From Xanthomonas vesicatoria ATCC 35937 (GTDB lineage: Bacteria; Pseudomonadota; Gammaproteobacteria; Xanthomonadales; Xanthomonadaceae), in the NCBI RefSeq assembly GCF_001908725.1, contig NZ_CP018725.1:1-64000 (forward strand): a stretch of DNA of 64,000 nt. The letters are read 5' to 3'. Position numbers and translations under genes: made by a program. Numbering within the stretch: the stretch's first letter is position 1; every line of letters starts with the position of its first letter. A model generated the notes under the pieces. The model saw only the letters and a list, made by a program, of their open reading frames with translations. It did not search any database and was not told where the DNA came from. Shown here piece after piece: positions 7,170-17,125 of this stretch.

Positions 7170-9785
7170 TTGGACAAGCTGCTTTGCCGTACTGCCGCGC
7201 CCGTCGCGCGCCGCGCCCTTTCTCTTGCCACCGCTGCGGCGGTGATGATGCTGGCGGCCTGCCAAGGCAAGGACACCACCACCGCCGAGGCCAGCAAGAC
7301 CGCGCCGGCTGCAGCGCCCGCTGAGGCTTCCACCGCCATCCATCCGGACCAGTGGCCGTCGCCCAAGTGGCCGTTCGCCCAGGACCAGGCCCTGGAGCAG
7401 CGCATCACCGATGTGATGGCCAAGATGAGCGTGGAAGAGAAGGTCGCCCAGACCGTGCAGGGCGACATCGCCAGCCTGACCCCGGACGATGTGCGCAAGT
7501 ACCGCATCGGCTCGGTGCTGGCCGGCGGCAACTCCGATCCCGGTGGCAAGTACAACGCCAGCCCGGCCGAATGGCTGAAGCTGGCCGATGCCTTCTATGA
7601 GGCGTCGATGGATACCTCCAAGGGTGGCAACGCGATTCCGATCATCTTCGGCATCGACGCAGTGCACGGCCAGAGCAACATCGTCGGCGCCACGTTGTTC
7701 CCGCACAACATTGGTCTGGGTGCCACGCGCAACCCGGAGCTGATCAAGAAGATCGGCGAGGTCACCGCCGCCGAAACCCGCGTCACCGGCATGGAGTGGA
7801 CCTTCGCGCCCACCGTGGCGGTGCCGCAGGACGACCGTTGGGGCCGTAGCTACGAAGGCTATTCCGAGTCGCCCGACGTGGTGGCCAGCTTCGCCGGCAA
7901 GATGGTCGAAGGCGTGCAGGGCACACCGGGCACGCCGCAGTTCCTGGACGGCAGCCATGTGATTTCCTCGGTGAAGCATTTCGTCGGCGACGGCGGCACC
8001 ACCGATGGCAAGGACCAGGGCGACACCAAGGTGTCCGAAGCCACCATGCGCGACATCCATGCCGCCGGTTACCCGCCGGCGATTGCGGCCGGCGCGCAAA
8101 CGGTGATGGCCTCGTTCAACAGCTTCAACGGCGAAAAGATGCACGGCAACAAGGTCATGTTGACCGACGTGCTCAAGGGCCGCATGAACTTCGGCGGTTT
8201 CGTGGTCGGCGACTGGAACGGCCACGGCCAGGTCAAGGGCTGCACCAACGACAACTGCCCGGCCTCGTTCATTGCCGGCGTCGACATGGCGATGGCCGCC
8301 GACAGCTGGAAGGGCATCTACGAAACCGAACTGGCCGCAGTGAAGTCCGGCCAGATTTCGGCCGAGCGCCTGGACGATGCGGTGCGCCGCATCCTGCGCG
8401 TCAAGCTGCGCCTGGGCCTGTTCGAAGCCGGCAAGCCGTCCAAGCGCCCGCTCGGCGGCAAGTACGAATTGCTGGGCGCGCCGGAGCACCGCGCGATCGC
8501 CCGCCAGGCGGTACGCGAGTCGCTGGTGCTGCTGAAGAACCAGGCCGGCATCCTGCCGCTGGATCCGAAGAAGCGCGTGCTGGTGGTCGGCGATGGCGCC
8601 AACGACATGGGCAAGCAGTCCGGCGGTTGGACGCTGAACTGGCAGGGCACCGGCACCAAGCGCAGCGACTACCCCAATGGCAACACCATCTGGGAAGGGC
8701 TGGACAAGCAGATCAAGGCCGCCGGCGGTACCGCCGAGCTGGCCGTGGATGGCGCCTACAAGACCAAGCCGGATGTGGCGGTGGTGGTGTTCGGTGAAAA
8801 CCCGTACGCCGAGTTCCAGGGCGACATCGCCACCCTGCTGTACAAGCCGGGCGACGAGAGCGAGCTGGCCCTGCTGAAGAAGTTCAAGGCCGACGGCATT
8901 CCGGTGGTGGCGGTGTTCCTGAGCGGCCGCCCGCTGTGGATGAACCAGTACATCAACGTGGCCGATGCGTTCGTCGCCGCGTGGCTGCCGGGTTCGGAAG
9001 GCGAGGGCATTGCCGACGTGCTGCTGCGCAAGGCCGATGGAAGCGTGCAGAACGACTTCAAGGGCAAGCTCAGCTTCTCCTGGCCCAAGACCGCGGTGCA
9101 GTTCGCCAATAACGTGGGCCAGAAGGATTACGACCCGCAGTTCAAGTTCGGCTACGGCCTGACCTACGCCGACAAGGGCGACCTGGCGGCGCTGCCGGAA
9201 GAATCCGGCGTGTCCGGTGAGCAGTCGGTGGGCGGGGTGTACTTCGTGCGCGGCAAGCCGGCGCTGGGCATTGCGATGCAGCTGTCCAACGCGGGCCAGG
9301 CCAACATGCCGGCGACCACGCTGCCGGTGGGCCTGTCCGATGGCAGCCTGAAGATGACCGCCGTCGACCACAAGGCACAGGAAGATGCGCGCCGCCTGGT
9401 GTGGTCCGGTGCCAAGACCGCCAGCGTGCTGCTGGTCTCCGGCAAGCCGGTGGATGTGTCGCGCGAAAGCAACGGCGATGTGCAGCTGCAGCTGACCGTG
9501 CGCCGCGACAGCGCGGTGACGGCGCCGGTGTGGCTGGGCGTGGGCTGCGGCGACAAGTGCAGCGGTCGCGTCGATGCACAGAAGACCTTGGCCGCACTGC
9601 CGCAAGGCCAGTGGAAGGTGGTGGGCATTCCGCTTAAGTGCTTTGCCAAGGCCGGTGCCGACGTGACCAAGCTGACTCAGGTCGCCAGCATCGAAAGCGG
9701 CGCAGCGCTGAATCTGTCGGTGTCGAAGGTGGCGCTGGGTGCGCTCAACGAAGCCGAAGTCACGGTGGATTGCCCGGTCAAGTAA
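7170..9785 (+). CDS. Glycoside hydrolase family 3 beta-glucosidase lipoprotein
   Basis: An 871-residue exported GH3 enzyme expected to release glucose from beta-glucans or cello-oligosaccharides in the periplasm or outer membrane. The N-terminus is a lipoprotein signal with lipobox LAAC (Cys31). The GH3 barrel carries the KHFVGDGGT substrate-binding motif and the nucleophile Asp348 in FVVGDWNG. The C-terminal sandwich domain (LVLLKNQAGILPLD) and an extra carbohydrate-binding-like C-terminal portion follow, as in ExoP-type 1,3/1,4-beta-glucanases. It starts with TTG, preceded by CTGGAG at 9 bases. A sugar:sodium symporter follows, suggesting coupled hydrolysis and uptake. I recall xanthomonad copies annotated celD, which I cannot confirm. 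Confidence 0.9.
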   Translation: MDKLLCRTAAPVARRALSLATAAAVMMLAACQGKDTTTAEASKTAPAAAPAEASTAIHPDQWPSPKWPFAQDQALEQRITDVMAKMSVEEKVAQTVQGDIASLTPDDVRKYRIGSVLAGGNSDPGGKYNASPAEWLKLADAFYEASMDTSKGGNAIPIIFGIDAVHGQSNIVGATLFPHNIGLGATRNPELIKKIGEVTAAETRVTGMEWTFAPTVAVPQDDRWGRSYEGYSESPDVVASFAGKMVEGVQGTPGTPQFLDGSHVISSVKHFVGDGGTTDGKDQGDTKVSEATMRDIHAAGYPPAIAAGAQTVMASFNSFNGEKMHGNKVMLTDVLKGRMNFGGFVVGDWNGHGQVKGCTNDNCPASFIAGVDMAMAADSWKGIYETELAAVKSGQISAERLDDAVRRILRVKLRLGLFEAGKPSKRPLGGKYELLGAPEHRAIARQAVRESLVLLKNQAGILPLDPKKRVLVVGDGANDMGKQSGGWTLNWQGTGTKRSDYPNGNTIWEGLDKQIKAAGGTAELAVDGAYKTKPDVAVVVFGENPYAEFQGDIATLLYKPGDESELALLKKFKADGIPVVAVFLSGRPLWMNQYINVADAFVAAWLPGSEGEGIADVLLRKADGSVQNDFKGKLSFSWPKTAVQFANNVGQKDYDPQFKFGYGLTYADKGDLAALPEESGVSGEQSVGGVYFVRGKPALGIAMQLSNAGQANMPATTLPVGLSDGSLKMTAVDHKAQEDARRLVWSGAKTASVLLVSGKPVDVSRESNGDVQLQLTVRRDSAVTAPVWLGVGCGDKCSGRVDAQKTLAALPQGQWKVVGIPLKCFAKAGADVTKLTQVASIESGAALNLSVSKVALGALNEAEVTVDCPVK

Positions 9786-10044
9786 TCACCATGCCCGGAG
9801 GCACGCTTCCGGGCACGGTGCAGGTCAAGCGAAAAAACTGCGTCGCCGTGTCCGGCGACGTGTCAAAGCGGCCACCGATCGCGGTGGTGCCATCAGCCGC
9901 CGCGGGGGCGGTGTTGTCGATCGGCCGGAATGGCCTGCAGACGCGGTTCGCCGCGCTGCCGTTGAGCACCTGGTGCGCGGCGGCGGCCTTCTGCAGCCCT
10001 GCCTGATCGTCGGCGCATACCCCAGAGCCAGACAGGAGAGTGCA

Positions 10045-11607
10045 GTGGGTTTGGCGACGTTGGATATCGTGATTGTGCTGGTCTACCTGACCGGCATCTT
10101 CGTGCTCGCGCAGTGGGTGTCGCGCGAGAAGGCAGGCCACAGCAAGAGCGCCGAGGATTATTTCCTGGCCAGTAAATCGTTGCCGTGGTGGGCGATCGGC
10201 GCCTCGCTGATCGCTGCGAATATTTCTGCCGAGCAGATCATCGGCATGGCCGGCTCCGGCTATGCGATCGGGCTGGCGATTGCGTCCTACGAATGGATGG
10301 CGGCATTGACGCTGCTGATCGTCGGCAAGTTCTTCCTGCCGATCTTCCTGCGCAACGGCATCTACACCATGCCGCAGTTCCTGGAGCAGCGCTACGGCAA
10401 GTGGATCCGCACGCTGATGGCGGTGTTCTGGCTGCTGCTGTACGTGTTCGTCAATCTCACCTCGATCCTGTGGCTGGGGTCGATCGCGGTCAGCCAGGTT
10501 ACCGGCATGGACCAGACGCTGGCGCTGGCGTTGATCGGCGTGTTCGCGCTGGTCTATCAGCTGTACGGCGGGCTGAAGGCGGTGGCGCTGACCGATATCG
10601 TGCAGGTCACGCTGCTGGTGCTGGGCGGCTTGCTGGTAGCCGGGCTGACGCTGGCGCGGATCGGCGACGGTGCCGGCGTGCTGGCCGGCTTCAAGCACCT
10701 GTGGAGCGCGCACCCCGAGCACTTCCACATGATCCTGACCAAGGACAACCCGTTCTATAAGGACCTGCCGGGCCTGAGCGTGCTGCTCGGCGGGCTGTGG
10801 GTGATGAACATCAGTTACTGGGGTTTCAACCAGTACATCATCCAGCGTGCGTTGGCGGCCAAGAACATCGGCGAAGCGCAGAAAGGCATGGTGTTTGCGG
10901 CGTTCCTGAAGTTGCTGATGCCGCTGGTGATCGTGGTGCCGGGCATTGCCGCGGTGGTGCTGGCGCCGGATCTGGCCAAGCCCGACCAGGCCTATCCGAC
11001 CATGATGCAGCTGCTGCCGACCGGCATCCTGGGCCTGGTGTTTGCGGCGTTGGTGGCGGCGATCGTGGCCTCGCTCGCATCCAAGATCAACTCGGTGGCG
11101 ACGATCTTCACCCTGGATTTCTACGCCAAGTTCCGCCCGCAGACCGAGCAGAAGCAGCTGGTGCGCGTGGGTCGCATCGTAGCAGCGGTGTCGGTGCTGA
11201 TCGGCATCCTCACCGCGCGGCCATTGCTGGGCAACTTCGATCAGGGGTTCCAGTTCATCCAGGAATTCACCGGCTTCTTTACCCCGGGCGTGGTGGTGAT
11301 CTTCATGCTCGGCCTGTTCTGGAAGCGCGCCAACGAAGCCGGCGCACTGACTGCCGCGATCGGCTCGGTGGTGTTGTCGTTCGCGCTCAAGTTCGCCTGG
11401 CCGGAACTGCCGTTCATGGACCGCATCGGGGTGGTCTTCCTGGCGGCGCTGGTGCTGGCGGTGGTGGTGTCGCTGATGACTGCGCCCACCCAGGCACGCG
11501 ACCTGATTCGTACCGACGATGTGGCCTACGGCACCACGCTGGGCTTCAAGATCGGCGCAGCTGGCGTGATCGCAATCCTGATCGTGCTGTACACGGTGTT
11601 CTGGTAA
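10045..11607 (+). CDS. Sodium:solute symporter (SGLT family)
   Basis: A 520-residue inner-membrane transporter of the SSS family with about 14 hydrophobic segments. The family core is evident: SLIAANISAEQIIGMAGSGY in the second segment and ASLASKINSVATIFTLDFY for the sodium-binding helix. It resembles vSGLT-type sugar carriers, so glucose or galactose released by the upstream GH3 enzyme is a plausible substrate. I chose the GTG at 10045 because GGAGAG lies five bases upstream and it precedes the first membrane helix directly; the open frame extends further upstream with no membrane-like sequence. Confidence 0.9.
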   Translation: MGLATLDIVIVLVYLTGIFVLAQWVSREKAGHSKSAEDYFLASKSLPWWAIGASLIAANISAEQIIGMAGSGYAIGLAIASYEWMAALTLLIVGKFFLPIFLRNGIYTMPQFLEQRYGKWIRTLMAVFWLLLYVFVNLTSILWLGSIAVSQVTGMDQTLALALIGVFALVYQLYGGLKAVALTDIVQVTLLVLGGLLVAGLTLARIGDGAGVLAGFKHLWSAHPEHFHMILTKDNPFYKDLPGLSVLLGGLWVMNISYWGFNQYIIQRALAAKNIGEAQKGMVFAAFLKLLMPLVIVVPGIAAVVLAPDLAKPDQAYPTMMQLLPTGILGLVFAALVAAIVASLASKINSVATIFTLDFYAKFRPQTEQKQLVRVGRIVAAVSVLIGILTARPLLGNFDQGFQFIQEFTGFFTPGVVVIFMLGLFWKRANEAGALTAAIGSVVLSFALKFAWPELPFMDRIGVVFLAALVLAVVVSLMTAPTQARDLIRTDDVAYGTTLGFKIGAAGVIAILIVLYTVFW

Positions 11608-11669
11608 GCCAGGTGCTTGCTCTGGAATAGCCGATACACATCGGTCGGCGACTTCAAGTCCGAAAAAAC

Positions 11670-11703
11670 AATGCGGCGCGACACTTCGGTGTTGCGCCGC
11701 ATT
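11670..11703 (-). terminator. Rho-independent terminator for the GAF-EAL gene
   Basis: AATGCGGCGC (11670-11679) pairs with GCGCCGCATT (11694-11703), with an inner ACAC/GTGT pair. On the minus strand the hairpin is followed by TGTTTTTTCGG, so it terminates leftward transcription from the gene at 11817-13670. It also stands between convergent genes. Confidence 0.8.
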
Positions 11704-11816
11704 GCGTTAGAGCGTCCATCGATGGCGTTGCAATCGGCGGCAGTCACGACGCTTGTAGTGCGGGCAGCTGATGAGCGGCAGCGCGCGATGCTGCCTGCCC
11801 CCCCAGGCGCGCGTCA

Positions 11817-13670
11817 TTACACGCGTGCCGCAGCCAGGCCTGCCGCAAGAAAAGTTGCCGGCGCAGTGAACTGCGCATGCCACGGCGTCTGCAACCAGGT
11901 TTCCAGTGCGGCGGCCGGCATTGGCTTTGCGATCCAGTACCCCTGGCCTTCGTCGCAGCCCCAGGCGCGCAACTGCGCATACGCCTCGGCCGACTCGATG
12001 CCTTCGGCCACCACGCGCTGGCCCAGGCTGTGACCGAGTTGGATCATCGCCGGCACCAGGGTGCGGTCGGTGCGGTTGTCCGGCAGCGAGCGGATGAAGG
12101 ATTGATCGATCTTCAGCGAGCTGGCCGGCAGTTGTTTGAGATAGCTGAAATTACTGTAGCCGGTGCCGAAATCGTCAATGGCGATGTGCACGCCGAGCGC
12201 GGCCACCGTGGCCAGCTGTTCGGCTAGATGGTCGGGATGGCGGATCATCGCGCTTTCGGTGAATTCGATTTCCAGCCGGCGCGGGTCGAGCTTGTGGCGC
12301 TCCAGCCCCCGTCGCAGCAGGCCGGCAAAGCCGGGACGGTCCAGATCGGCCGCCGACACATTCAAGGCCAGATTGAAGTCCAGGCCCTGCTCCTGCCAAC
12401 GCGCTGCCTGGGCGATGCCGTTATCGATGACCCAGGCGGTGATGCGGTTGATCAGCGCGGTCTTTTCCGCCATCGGCACGAAGTCCGACGGCATCACCGG
12501 GCCGATCATCGGGTGCTGCCAGCGCAGCAGTGCTTCCACGGCCACACAGCGGTTGTCGTTCAAGTCCACGCGCGGCTGGTAGTGCAGGCGTAGCTGGCTG
12601 GCGCTATCCAGCGCGGCGGGCAGGGCGGCAAGCAGACGAAAGGTATTGCGCTGCGCCACGTCGTGCTTGCGCTCGTACATGCTCCACGCCTGGCAGCGCT
12701 CGCGCGACACGTCCACCGCGGTGGTCAGCGAACGGAGGGTGTCGGCGGCGCCGTAGCTGGTCTGCAGCGATACCGCGCCGATCGAGGCCTCCGCAGTATG
12801 CGGAATGCCCTGGTGATCCAGCGGCTCGGCGAACGCCTTGGATACCTTGGTGCACAGGCTGGACAGGCGCTGGGATTCGGCCTGGGTCAGGAAGCCGAAG
12901 GTGGTCGGGTCCAGCCGATACAGCATGGTCTTGGCGGGCAGATACGCAGCCAGACGACGTTGCGCAAGGGTCACATACCCGTCGGCATAGTCCCAGCCCA
13001 GCGCCTTGACCATGTCGCGGAAATAGTCGCTGCCGCAGATGTCCACCGCCACCGCCGTGGTGGCCGGTGCGGTGTCGCGTTGCGATAACCAGGCATCCAG
13101 ATCTTCGCCAAAGCGCGACCGATTCGGCAGCCCGGTCGGCCCGTCGCGGTAGGTGGTGCTGCGCAGGTTTTCCACCCGCAGCACGGCCAGATCGCGCAGG
13201 CCTCGCAGATGCGTCAACGCCTCTGCGTCCAGGCCGTCGCGTGGGCTGGTGCCGATCACGCACAGCGTGCCGATGCGGTGGCCATCCTTCAACTGCAAGG
13301 GTGCGCCTGCATAGAAGCGGATGAAGGGCGGGCCCAATACCAGCGGGTTGTCGCTGAAGCGCGGATCCAGCGCTGCATCCGGCACCACCATCACCTCGTC
13401 CGAGCGAATCGCATGCGCGCAAAATGCCTGGTCGCGCGGGGTTTCCGCTGCCTCCAGGCCCACGCGCGCCTTGAACCACTGGCGATGTTCGTCCACCAAC
13501 GACACCAGTGCGATCTCTGCGCCCAGGCTGCGCGCGGCCATCGCAGCAATGGTTTCGAACACCGGGTCCGGCGGCGAATCCAGCAGGCATAGGCCGCGTA
13601 AAACAGCCAGGCGGGTGGCTTCGTCGGACATGGAGGTTGCTTGAATATCGGGGGAGGGCAGTGATGGCAT
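11817..13670 (-). CDS. GAF-GGDEF(degenerate)-EAL cyclic-di-GMP phosphodiesterase
   Basis: A 617-residue soluble signalling protein. The order is an N-terminal GAF domain (about residues 15-170), a GGDEF-like domain lacking the GGDEF loop (RLDPTTFGFL replaces RxGGDEF, so no cyclase activity is expected), and an EAL domain. The EAL domain keeps EALLRW, LNVSAADL, EFTES, the DDFGTG loop and VVAEGIES. It should therefore hydrolyse c-di-GMP, with the GAF domain sensing a small ligand. Two starts are possible (13670, or 13631 at MSDEATRL); neither has a strong Shine-Dalgarno. It sits between glucan- and mannan-degrading genes, which may indicate control of attachment or enzyme secretion. Confidence 0.9.
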   Translation of the reverse strand: MPSLPSPDIQATSMSDEATRLAVLRGLCLLDSPPDPVFETIAAMAARSLGAEIALVSLVDEHRQWFKARVGLEAAETPRDQAFCAHAIRSDEVMVVPDAALDPRFSDNPLVLGPPFIRFYAGAPLQLKDGHRIGTLCVIGTSPRDGLDAEALTHLRGLRDLAVLRVENLRSTTYRDGPTGLPNRSRFGEDLDAWLSQRDTAPATTAVAVDICGSDYFRDMVKALGWDYADGYVTLAQRRLAAYLPAKTMLYRLDPTTFGFLTQAESQRLSSLCTKVSKAFAEPLDHQGIPHTAEASIGAVSLQTSYGAADTLRSLTTAVDVSRERCQAWSMYERKHDVAQRNTFRLLAALPAALDSASQLRLHYQPRVDLNDNRCVAVEALLRWQHPMIGPVMPSDFVPMAEKTALINRITAWVIDNGIAQAARWQEQGLDFNLALNVSAADLDRPGFAGLLRRGLERHKLDPRRLEIEFTESAMIRHPDHLAEQLATVAALGVHIAIDDFGTGYSNFSYLKQLPASSLKIDQSFIRSLPDNRTDRTLVPAMIQLGHSLGQRVVAEGIESAEAYAQLRAWGCDEGQGYWIAKPMPAAALETWLQTPWHAQFTAPATFLAAGLAAARV

Positions 13671-14098
13671 GTGGCTTTATCGGCCTCGGCCTTACCCACT
13701 TGATCTGGCCGCGATGGCTTATTCAGCTGCCAGCAGCGCAGTGGCATGTTGCAGCGCGAAGGAGCGATCTTACGTGGCATCGCTGCGGCGCAGACGCCGG
13801 GTCCGGTTTTCGCGCTGCAACACCGCAGTGCGCAACGCAGCGCATCGCCTGCGTGCTGCGGTGTCAGGCTGAGCGCGCCGCCACCCGGTCCACACCAGGG
13901 CGCAGGCACGCAAGGAAGTTAACGTTACCAGCGCGCCGGCCGCTGATCTGCGCGCTCGGTCTGCATCCGGCAATTTTCGCTGATCTGTGAACCAGCCGCA
14001 GGTCGCCCCCAACGGCCATCGGCACCGTGTGGCGCACGTGGGCCGGGCATGCGATTGCGTGCAGGTGCGCCCGCGCTTACCCACCCCTGGAGCCTATC
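13671..14098. other. Divergent intergenic region
   Basis: About 430 bases between the EAL and GH5 genes, which diverge, so both promoters should lie here. The GH5 gene has a Shine-Dalgarno TGGAG just before its start. I see no gene, and no promoter strong enough to name. Confidence 0.4.
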
Positions 14099-15091
14099 AT
14101 GAAACTCTTCAATCGTTTGGCGCAGCGCGCAGTGCTGCTGATCGCCGGTCTGGCGCTGGCCTCGGCCGCGCATGCCGGCCTGTCCGTCTCCGGTACGCAG
14201 TTGCGGGAGACCAACGGCAGCACGTTGGTCTTGCGTGGCATCAATCTGCCGCATGCCTGGTTTGCCGATCGCACCGACGCGGCGCTGGCGCAGACTGCCG
14301 CCACCGGTGCCAACAGCGTGCGCGTGGTGCTCAGTTCCGGCCACCGCTGGAACCGCACCCCGGAAGCAGAGGTGGCGCGCATCATCGCGCGCTGCAAGAG
14401 CCTGGGCCTGATCGCGGTGCTTGAAGTGCACGACACCACCGGTTACGGCGAAGACGGCGCGGCCGGCACCCTGGCCCATGCCGCCAGCTACTGGACCAAC
14501 GTGCGTGGCGCGCTGGTGGGGCAGGAGGACTACGTCATCCTCAATATCGGTAACGAGCCGTTCGGCAACCAGTTGAGCGCCAGCGAATGGGTCACCGGAC
14601 ACGCGCGCGCGATTGCCACGCTGCGTAACGCAGGCCTCACCCACGCGTTGATGGTGGATGCGCCCAACTGGGGCCAGGACTGGCAGTTCTACATGCGCGA
14701 CAACGCTGCTGCACTGCTGGCGCTCGACAGCCGGCGTAATCTGGTTTTCAGCGTGCACATGTACGAAGTGTTCGGCAACGACGCCACGGTAGACAGCTAT
14801 CTGCGTGCGCTCCGCAGCAACGGGCTGGCCTTGGTGGTGGGCGAGTTCGGCGCCGACCATCGCGGCGCGCAGGTCGATGAGGCCGCGATCATGCGGCGCG
14901 CGCGCGAGTACGGAGTCGGTTACATGGGCTGGTCGTGGTCGGGCAACGACAGCAGCACACAATCGCTGGATATCGTGCAGGGCTGGGATCCGACTCGCTT
15001 GAGCAGTTGGGGGCGCACCTTGATCGACGGCGCCGACGGCATCCGCGCCACCTCGCGCAAGGCCAGCACCTTTGGTCCGAGGCGTCGCTAG
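14099..15091 (+). CDS. manA: Secreted GH5 endo-beta-mannanase
   Basis: A 330-residue secreted glycoside hydrolase family 5 enzyme, most like bacterial endo-1,4-beta-mannanases that cut hemicellulosic mannan in plant walls. A Sec signal peptide occupies residues 1-26 (ending AASAHA-type). The barrel shows the acid/base Glu153 in LNIGNEPFG and the nucleophile Glu249 in VVGEFGA, with SVHMYEVF before the latter. The start at 14099 has TGGAG eight bases upstream. Export of this enzyme by the type II Xps system is typical in Xanthomonas. GH5 also contains cellulases, so mannanase specificity comes from overall resemblance. Confidence 0.85.
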   Translation: MKLFNRLAQRAVLLIAGLALASAAHAGLSVSGTQLRETNGSTLVLRGINLPHAWFADRTDAALAQTAATGANSVRVVLSSGHRWNRTPEAEVARIIARCKSLGLIAVLEVHDTTGYGEDGAAGTLAHAASYWTNVRGALVGQEDYVILNIGNEPFGNQLSASEWVTGHARAIATLRNAGLTHALMVDAPNWGQDWQFYMRDNAAALLALDSRRNLVFSVHMYEVFGNDATVDSYLRALRSNGLALVVGEFGADHRGAQVDEAAIMRRAREYGVGYMGWSWSGNDSSTQSLDIVQGWDPTRLSSWGRTLIDGADGIRATSRKASTFGPRRR

Positions 15092-15203
15092 ATCCAAGCG
15101 CAGCTAACCAACCTGCCGCGCAGCTTTCAGGTGGGCGCGGTCGATGTTCGAATCCTCAGGTACCACGCGTCGATTCCGGTTCCTGCGCACTGCCCAGCCG
15201 CGA

Positions 15204-15782
15204 TCAGCGGCCGGGTTCGCGCAGGGGGCCCGGGCTGGGGCGCTTGGTCAGCTTGCGCTGTAGCGAGCGCCGGTGCATGCCCAGCAGGCGTGCAGCAGCG
15301 GAGACGTTGCCGCCTGTCTCGTGCAGCGCTTGCTGGATGTGTTCCCACTGCAGGCGGCTGAGCGGGGTCATCATTTCCTGCGCGGTTTCTTCGTCGTCCG
15401 GCTCGGGTAGATCGTCGTCTTCCTCGCCCAGCGCCCGCATGATGGTGGGGATGTTGGCCGGCTTGGGCAGGTAGTCGTCGGCACCGAGTTTGATCGCCTC
15501 CACCGCCGTGGCGATGCTAGCGTAGCCGGTCACCAACAGGATGCGCATGTCGGCGCGGATCTCGCGTAGCGGCTGGATCAGGCTCAGGCCGGAATCGTGG
15601 CCGAGTTTGAGATCGATCAGGGCAAAGTCCGGCAGTGCGCTGCGCGCGGTGGACAGCGCGCTGGCGGCATCGGTGGCGGTCAGCGTCTCTACGCCGCGCC
15701 GCGCCAAACTGCGTTGCAGGGTGCGCAGGTACAAGGTGTCGTCGTCGACCAACAGGCCGGTGCGGATCGGAGTGCTTGTCAT
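15204..15782 (-). CDS. RegA/ActR-like response regulator
   Basis: A 192-residue two-component regulator. The receiver domain has the acidic pair in LLVDDD and the phosphorylation site Asp57 (ALIDLKLG). A short linker leads to a Fis-type helix-turn-helix (GGNVSAAARLLGMHRRSLQR). This lay-out, without an AAA+ domain, matches the RegA/PrrA/ActR family that controls redox-responsive genes. It overlaps the upstream kinase gene by four bases (ATGA), so the pair is co-translated. An open frame extends 25 codons further upstream but into the kinase gene; the ATG at 15782 gives the canonical N-terminus. Confidence 0.88.
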   Translation of the reverse strand: MTSTPIRTGLLVDDDTLYLRTLQRSLARRGVETLTATDAASALSTARSALPDFALIDLKLGHDSGLSLIQPLREIRADMRILLVTGYASIATAVEAIKLGADDYLPKPANIPTIMRALGEEDDDLPEPDDEETAQEMMTPLSRLQWEHIQQALHETGGNVSAAARLLGMHRRSLQRKLTKRPSPGPLREPGR

Positions 15783-17008
15783 GCCAGGGCCTCGTGTTCG
15801 GAAAGCGGCAGGCGGAAACCGACGCGGGCGCCGCTGCCTTCGGCGGGCAGCATCCACAACTCTCCCTGCAGGCGCTCGACGGTGGCGTGCGACAGCGCCA
15901 GGCCCACGCCCATGCCGTCGTGCTTGCCGCTATTGAACAAGGTGCCCGGCAACATGGCTTGCGCGGTGTCGAAGCCGGGGCCGTAGTCGCGGACTTCGCC
16001 GCTGAGGTGGTCGTGCTCCACCCGCAAGGTCAGATCGATCTGCGGGCGGCCGGCGCGCTCGCCGGCATCGGCGGCATTGTTGAGCAGCACCATCAACAGG
16101 TGGCTGACGCCGGGCTGCAGCATCAGCCGCATCGGTGCGTCTTCGTTGCGGCGCAATTCGATGGTGGGACGCACCAGCCGCCACTGCTCCAGCACCTCCT
16201 GCACCGCCACTTCGCGGCTCAGGTGGCCGTTGTCGGCCGGCGCGGCCAGCGCCAATACGCGTTCGTGGCACTGCACCAGCAGCTCGCGCAGGGTGTCCAG
16301 GTCTTCGCGCAGTTCGTTCTGATCGCACTGGTCGGCGATGTCGTCCACCAGCAGCGTCATCGTGGCCAGCGGGGTATTGAGTTCGTGCGCGACCGACGCT
16401 GCATGCGTGGCCAGCGCCACGATGCCTTCGTTGCGCGCGAAGCGCTCGCGCAGGGTGGAGATTTCGCGCTCGCGTTCGCGCATCGACAACGCCAGCCGCG
16501 TGGCGAAGGCCAGTACCACCACCGTGGACAGCAGGAAGTTGGCCGCCATGCCCCACATATGCAGGCTCAGCGGGTCGAAGCTGCCGTAAGGCAGCGGCAG
16601 GCCGAACGCGGCACTGATGACATAGCCGGCCACGCACGACGCCGCCACGGCCATCGCCCAGCCCAGCGGCAGGGCCAGCGCAGCCAGCGCGATCAACACC
16701 AGGAACAACGAGCCGAACGGGTTGGCGATGCCGCCGCTCCAGCCCACCATCCAGGTCAGCACCGTCACATCGACGAGAATGTGGCCGAACTCGGTGGCCG
16801 GGCTCACCGCGCCGCGATGGGCCACGCGCAGTTGCGCATACAAATTGAACACCGCCAGTGCGGCGACGCCGGCCCACAGCGGTTGTTGCGGCAGGTGCAA
16901 CCCCATCAGGCCGGTGGCGACCAGGATGGTGGCGGCCTGGCCGGCGGTGGCCAGCCAGCGCAGGCTGCACAGGGTCCGCAGGAAGGAGGCGTCGGAGCTG
17001 TTCATCAC
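15779..17008 (-). CDS. RegB/PrrB-like sensor histidine kinase
   Basis: A 409-residue inner-membrane kinase with about six N-terminal membrane helices. The motif GGIANPF (residues 92-98) matches the quinone-binding GGxxNPF signature of RegB. The H-box is ASVAHELNTPLATM (His208), followed by an N-box (LLNNAADAG) and G boxes (DYGPGFD, GMGVGLAL). It is expected to sense respiratory redox state and phosphorylate the RegA-like regulator encoded next to it. The start could be either of two adjacent ATG codons (17008 or 17005). Confidence 0.88.
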   Translation of the reverse strand: MMNSSDASFLRTLCSLRWLATAGQAATILVATGLMGLHLPQQPLWAGVAALAVFNLYAQLRVAHRGAVSPATEFGHILVDVTVLTWMVGWSGGIANPFGSLFLVLIALAALALPLGWAMAVAASCVAGYVISAAFGLPLPYGSFDPLSLHMWGMAANFLLSTVVVLAFATRLALSMREREREISTLRERFARNEGIVALATHAASVAHELNTPLATMTLLVDDIADQCDQNELREDLDTLRELLVQCHERVLALAAPADNGHLSREVAVQEVLEQWRLVRPTIELRRNEDAPMRLMLQPGVSHLLMVLLNNAADAGERAGRPQIDLTLRVEHDHLSGEVRDYGPGFDTAQAMLPGTLFNSGKHDGMGVGLALSHATVERLQGELWMLPAEGSGARVGFRLPLSEHEALA

Positions 17009-17125
17009 GGCAATGCTATGCGCTCAGGGAGGTAATGGCCTGCGACAAACCGTCGCATCGGCCCGGATGGCGGCCCGCGCGACGCTTCAGCTGTGAGCGG
17101 ACGGCGGACAGGCTAAAATGGCGCC

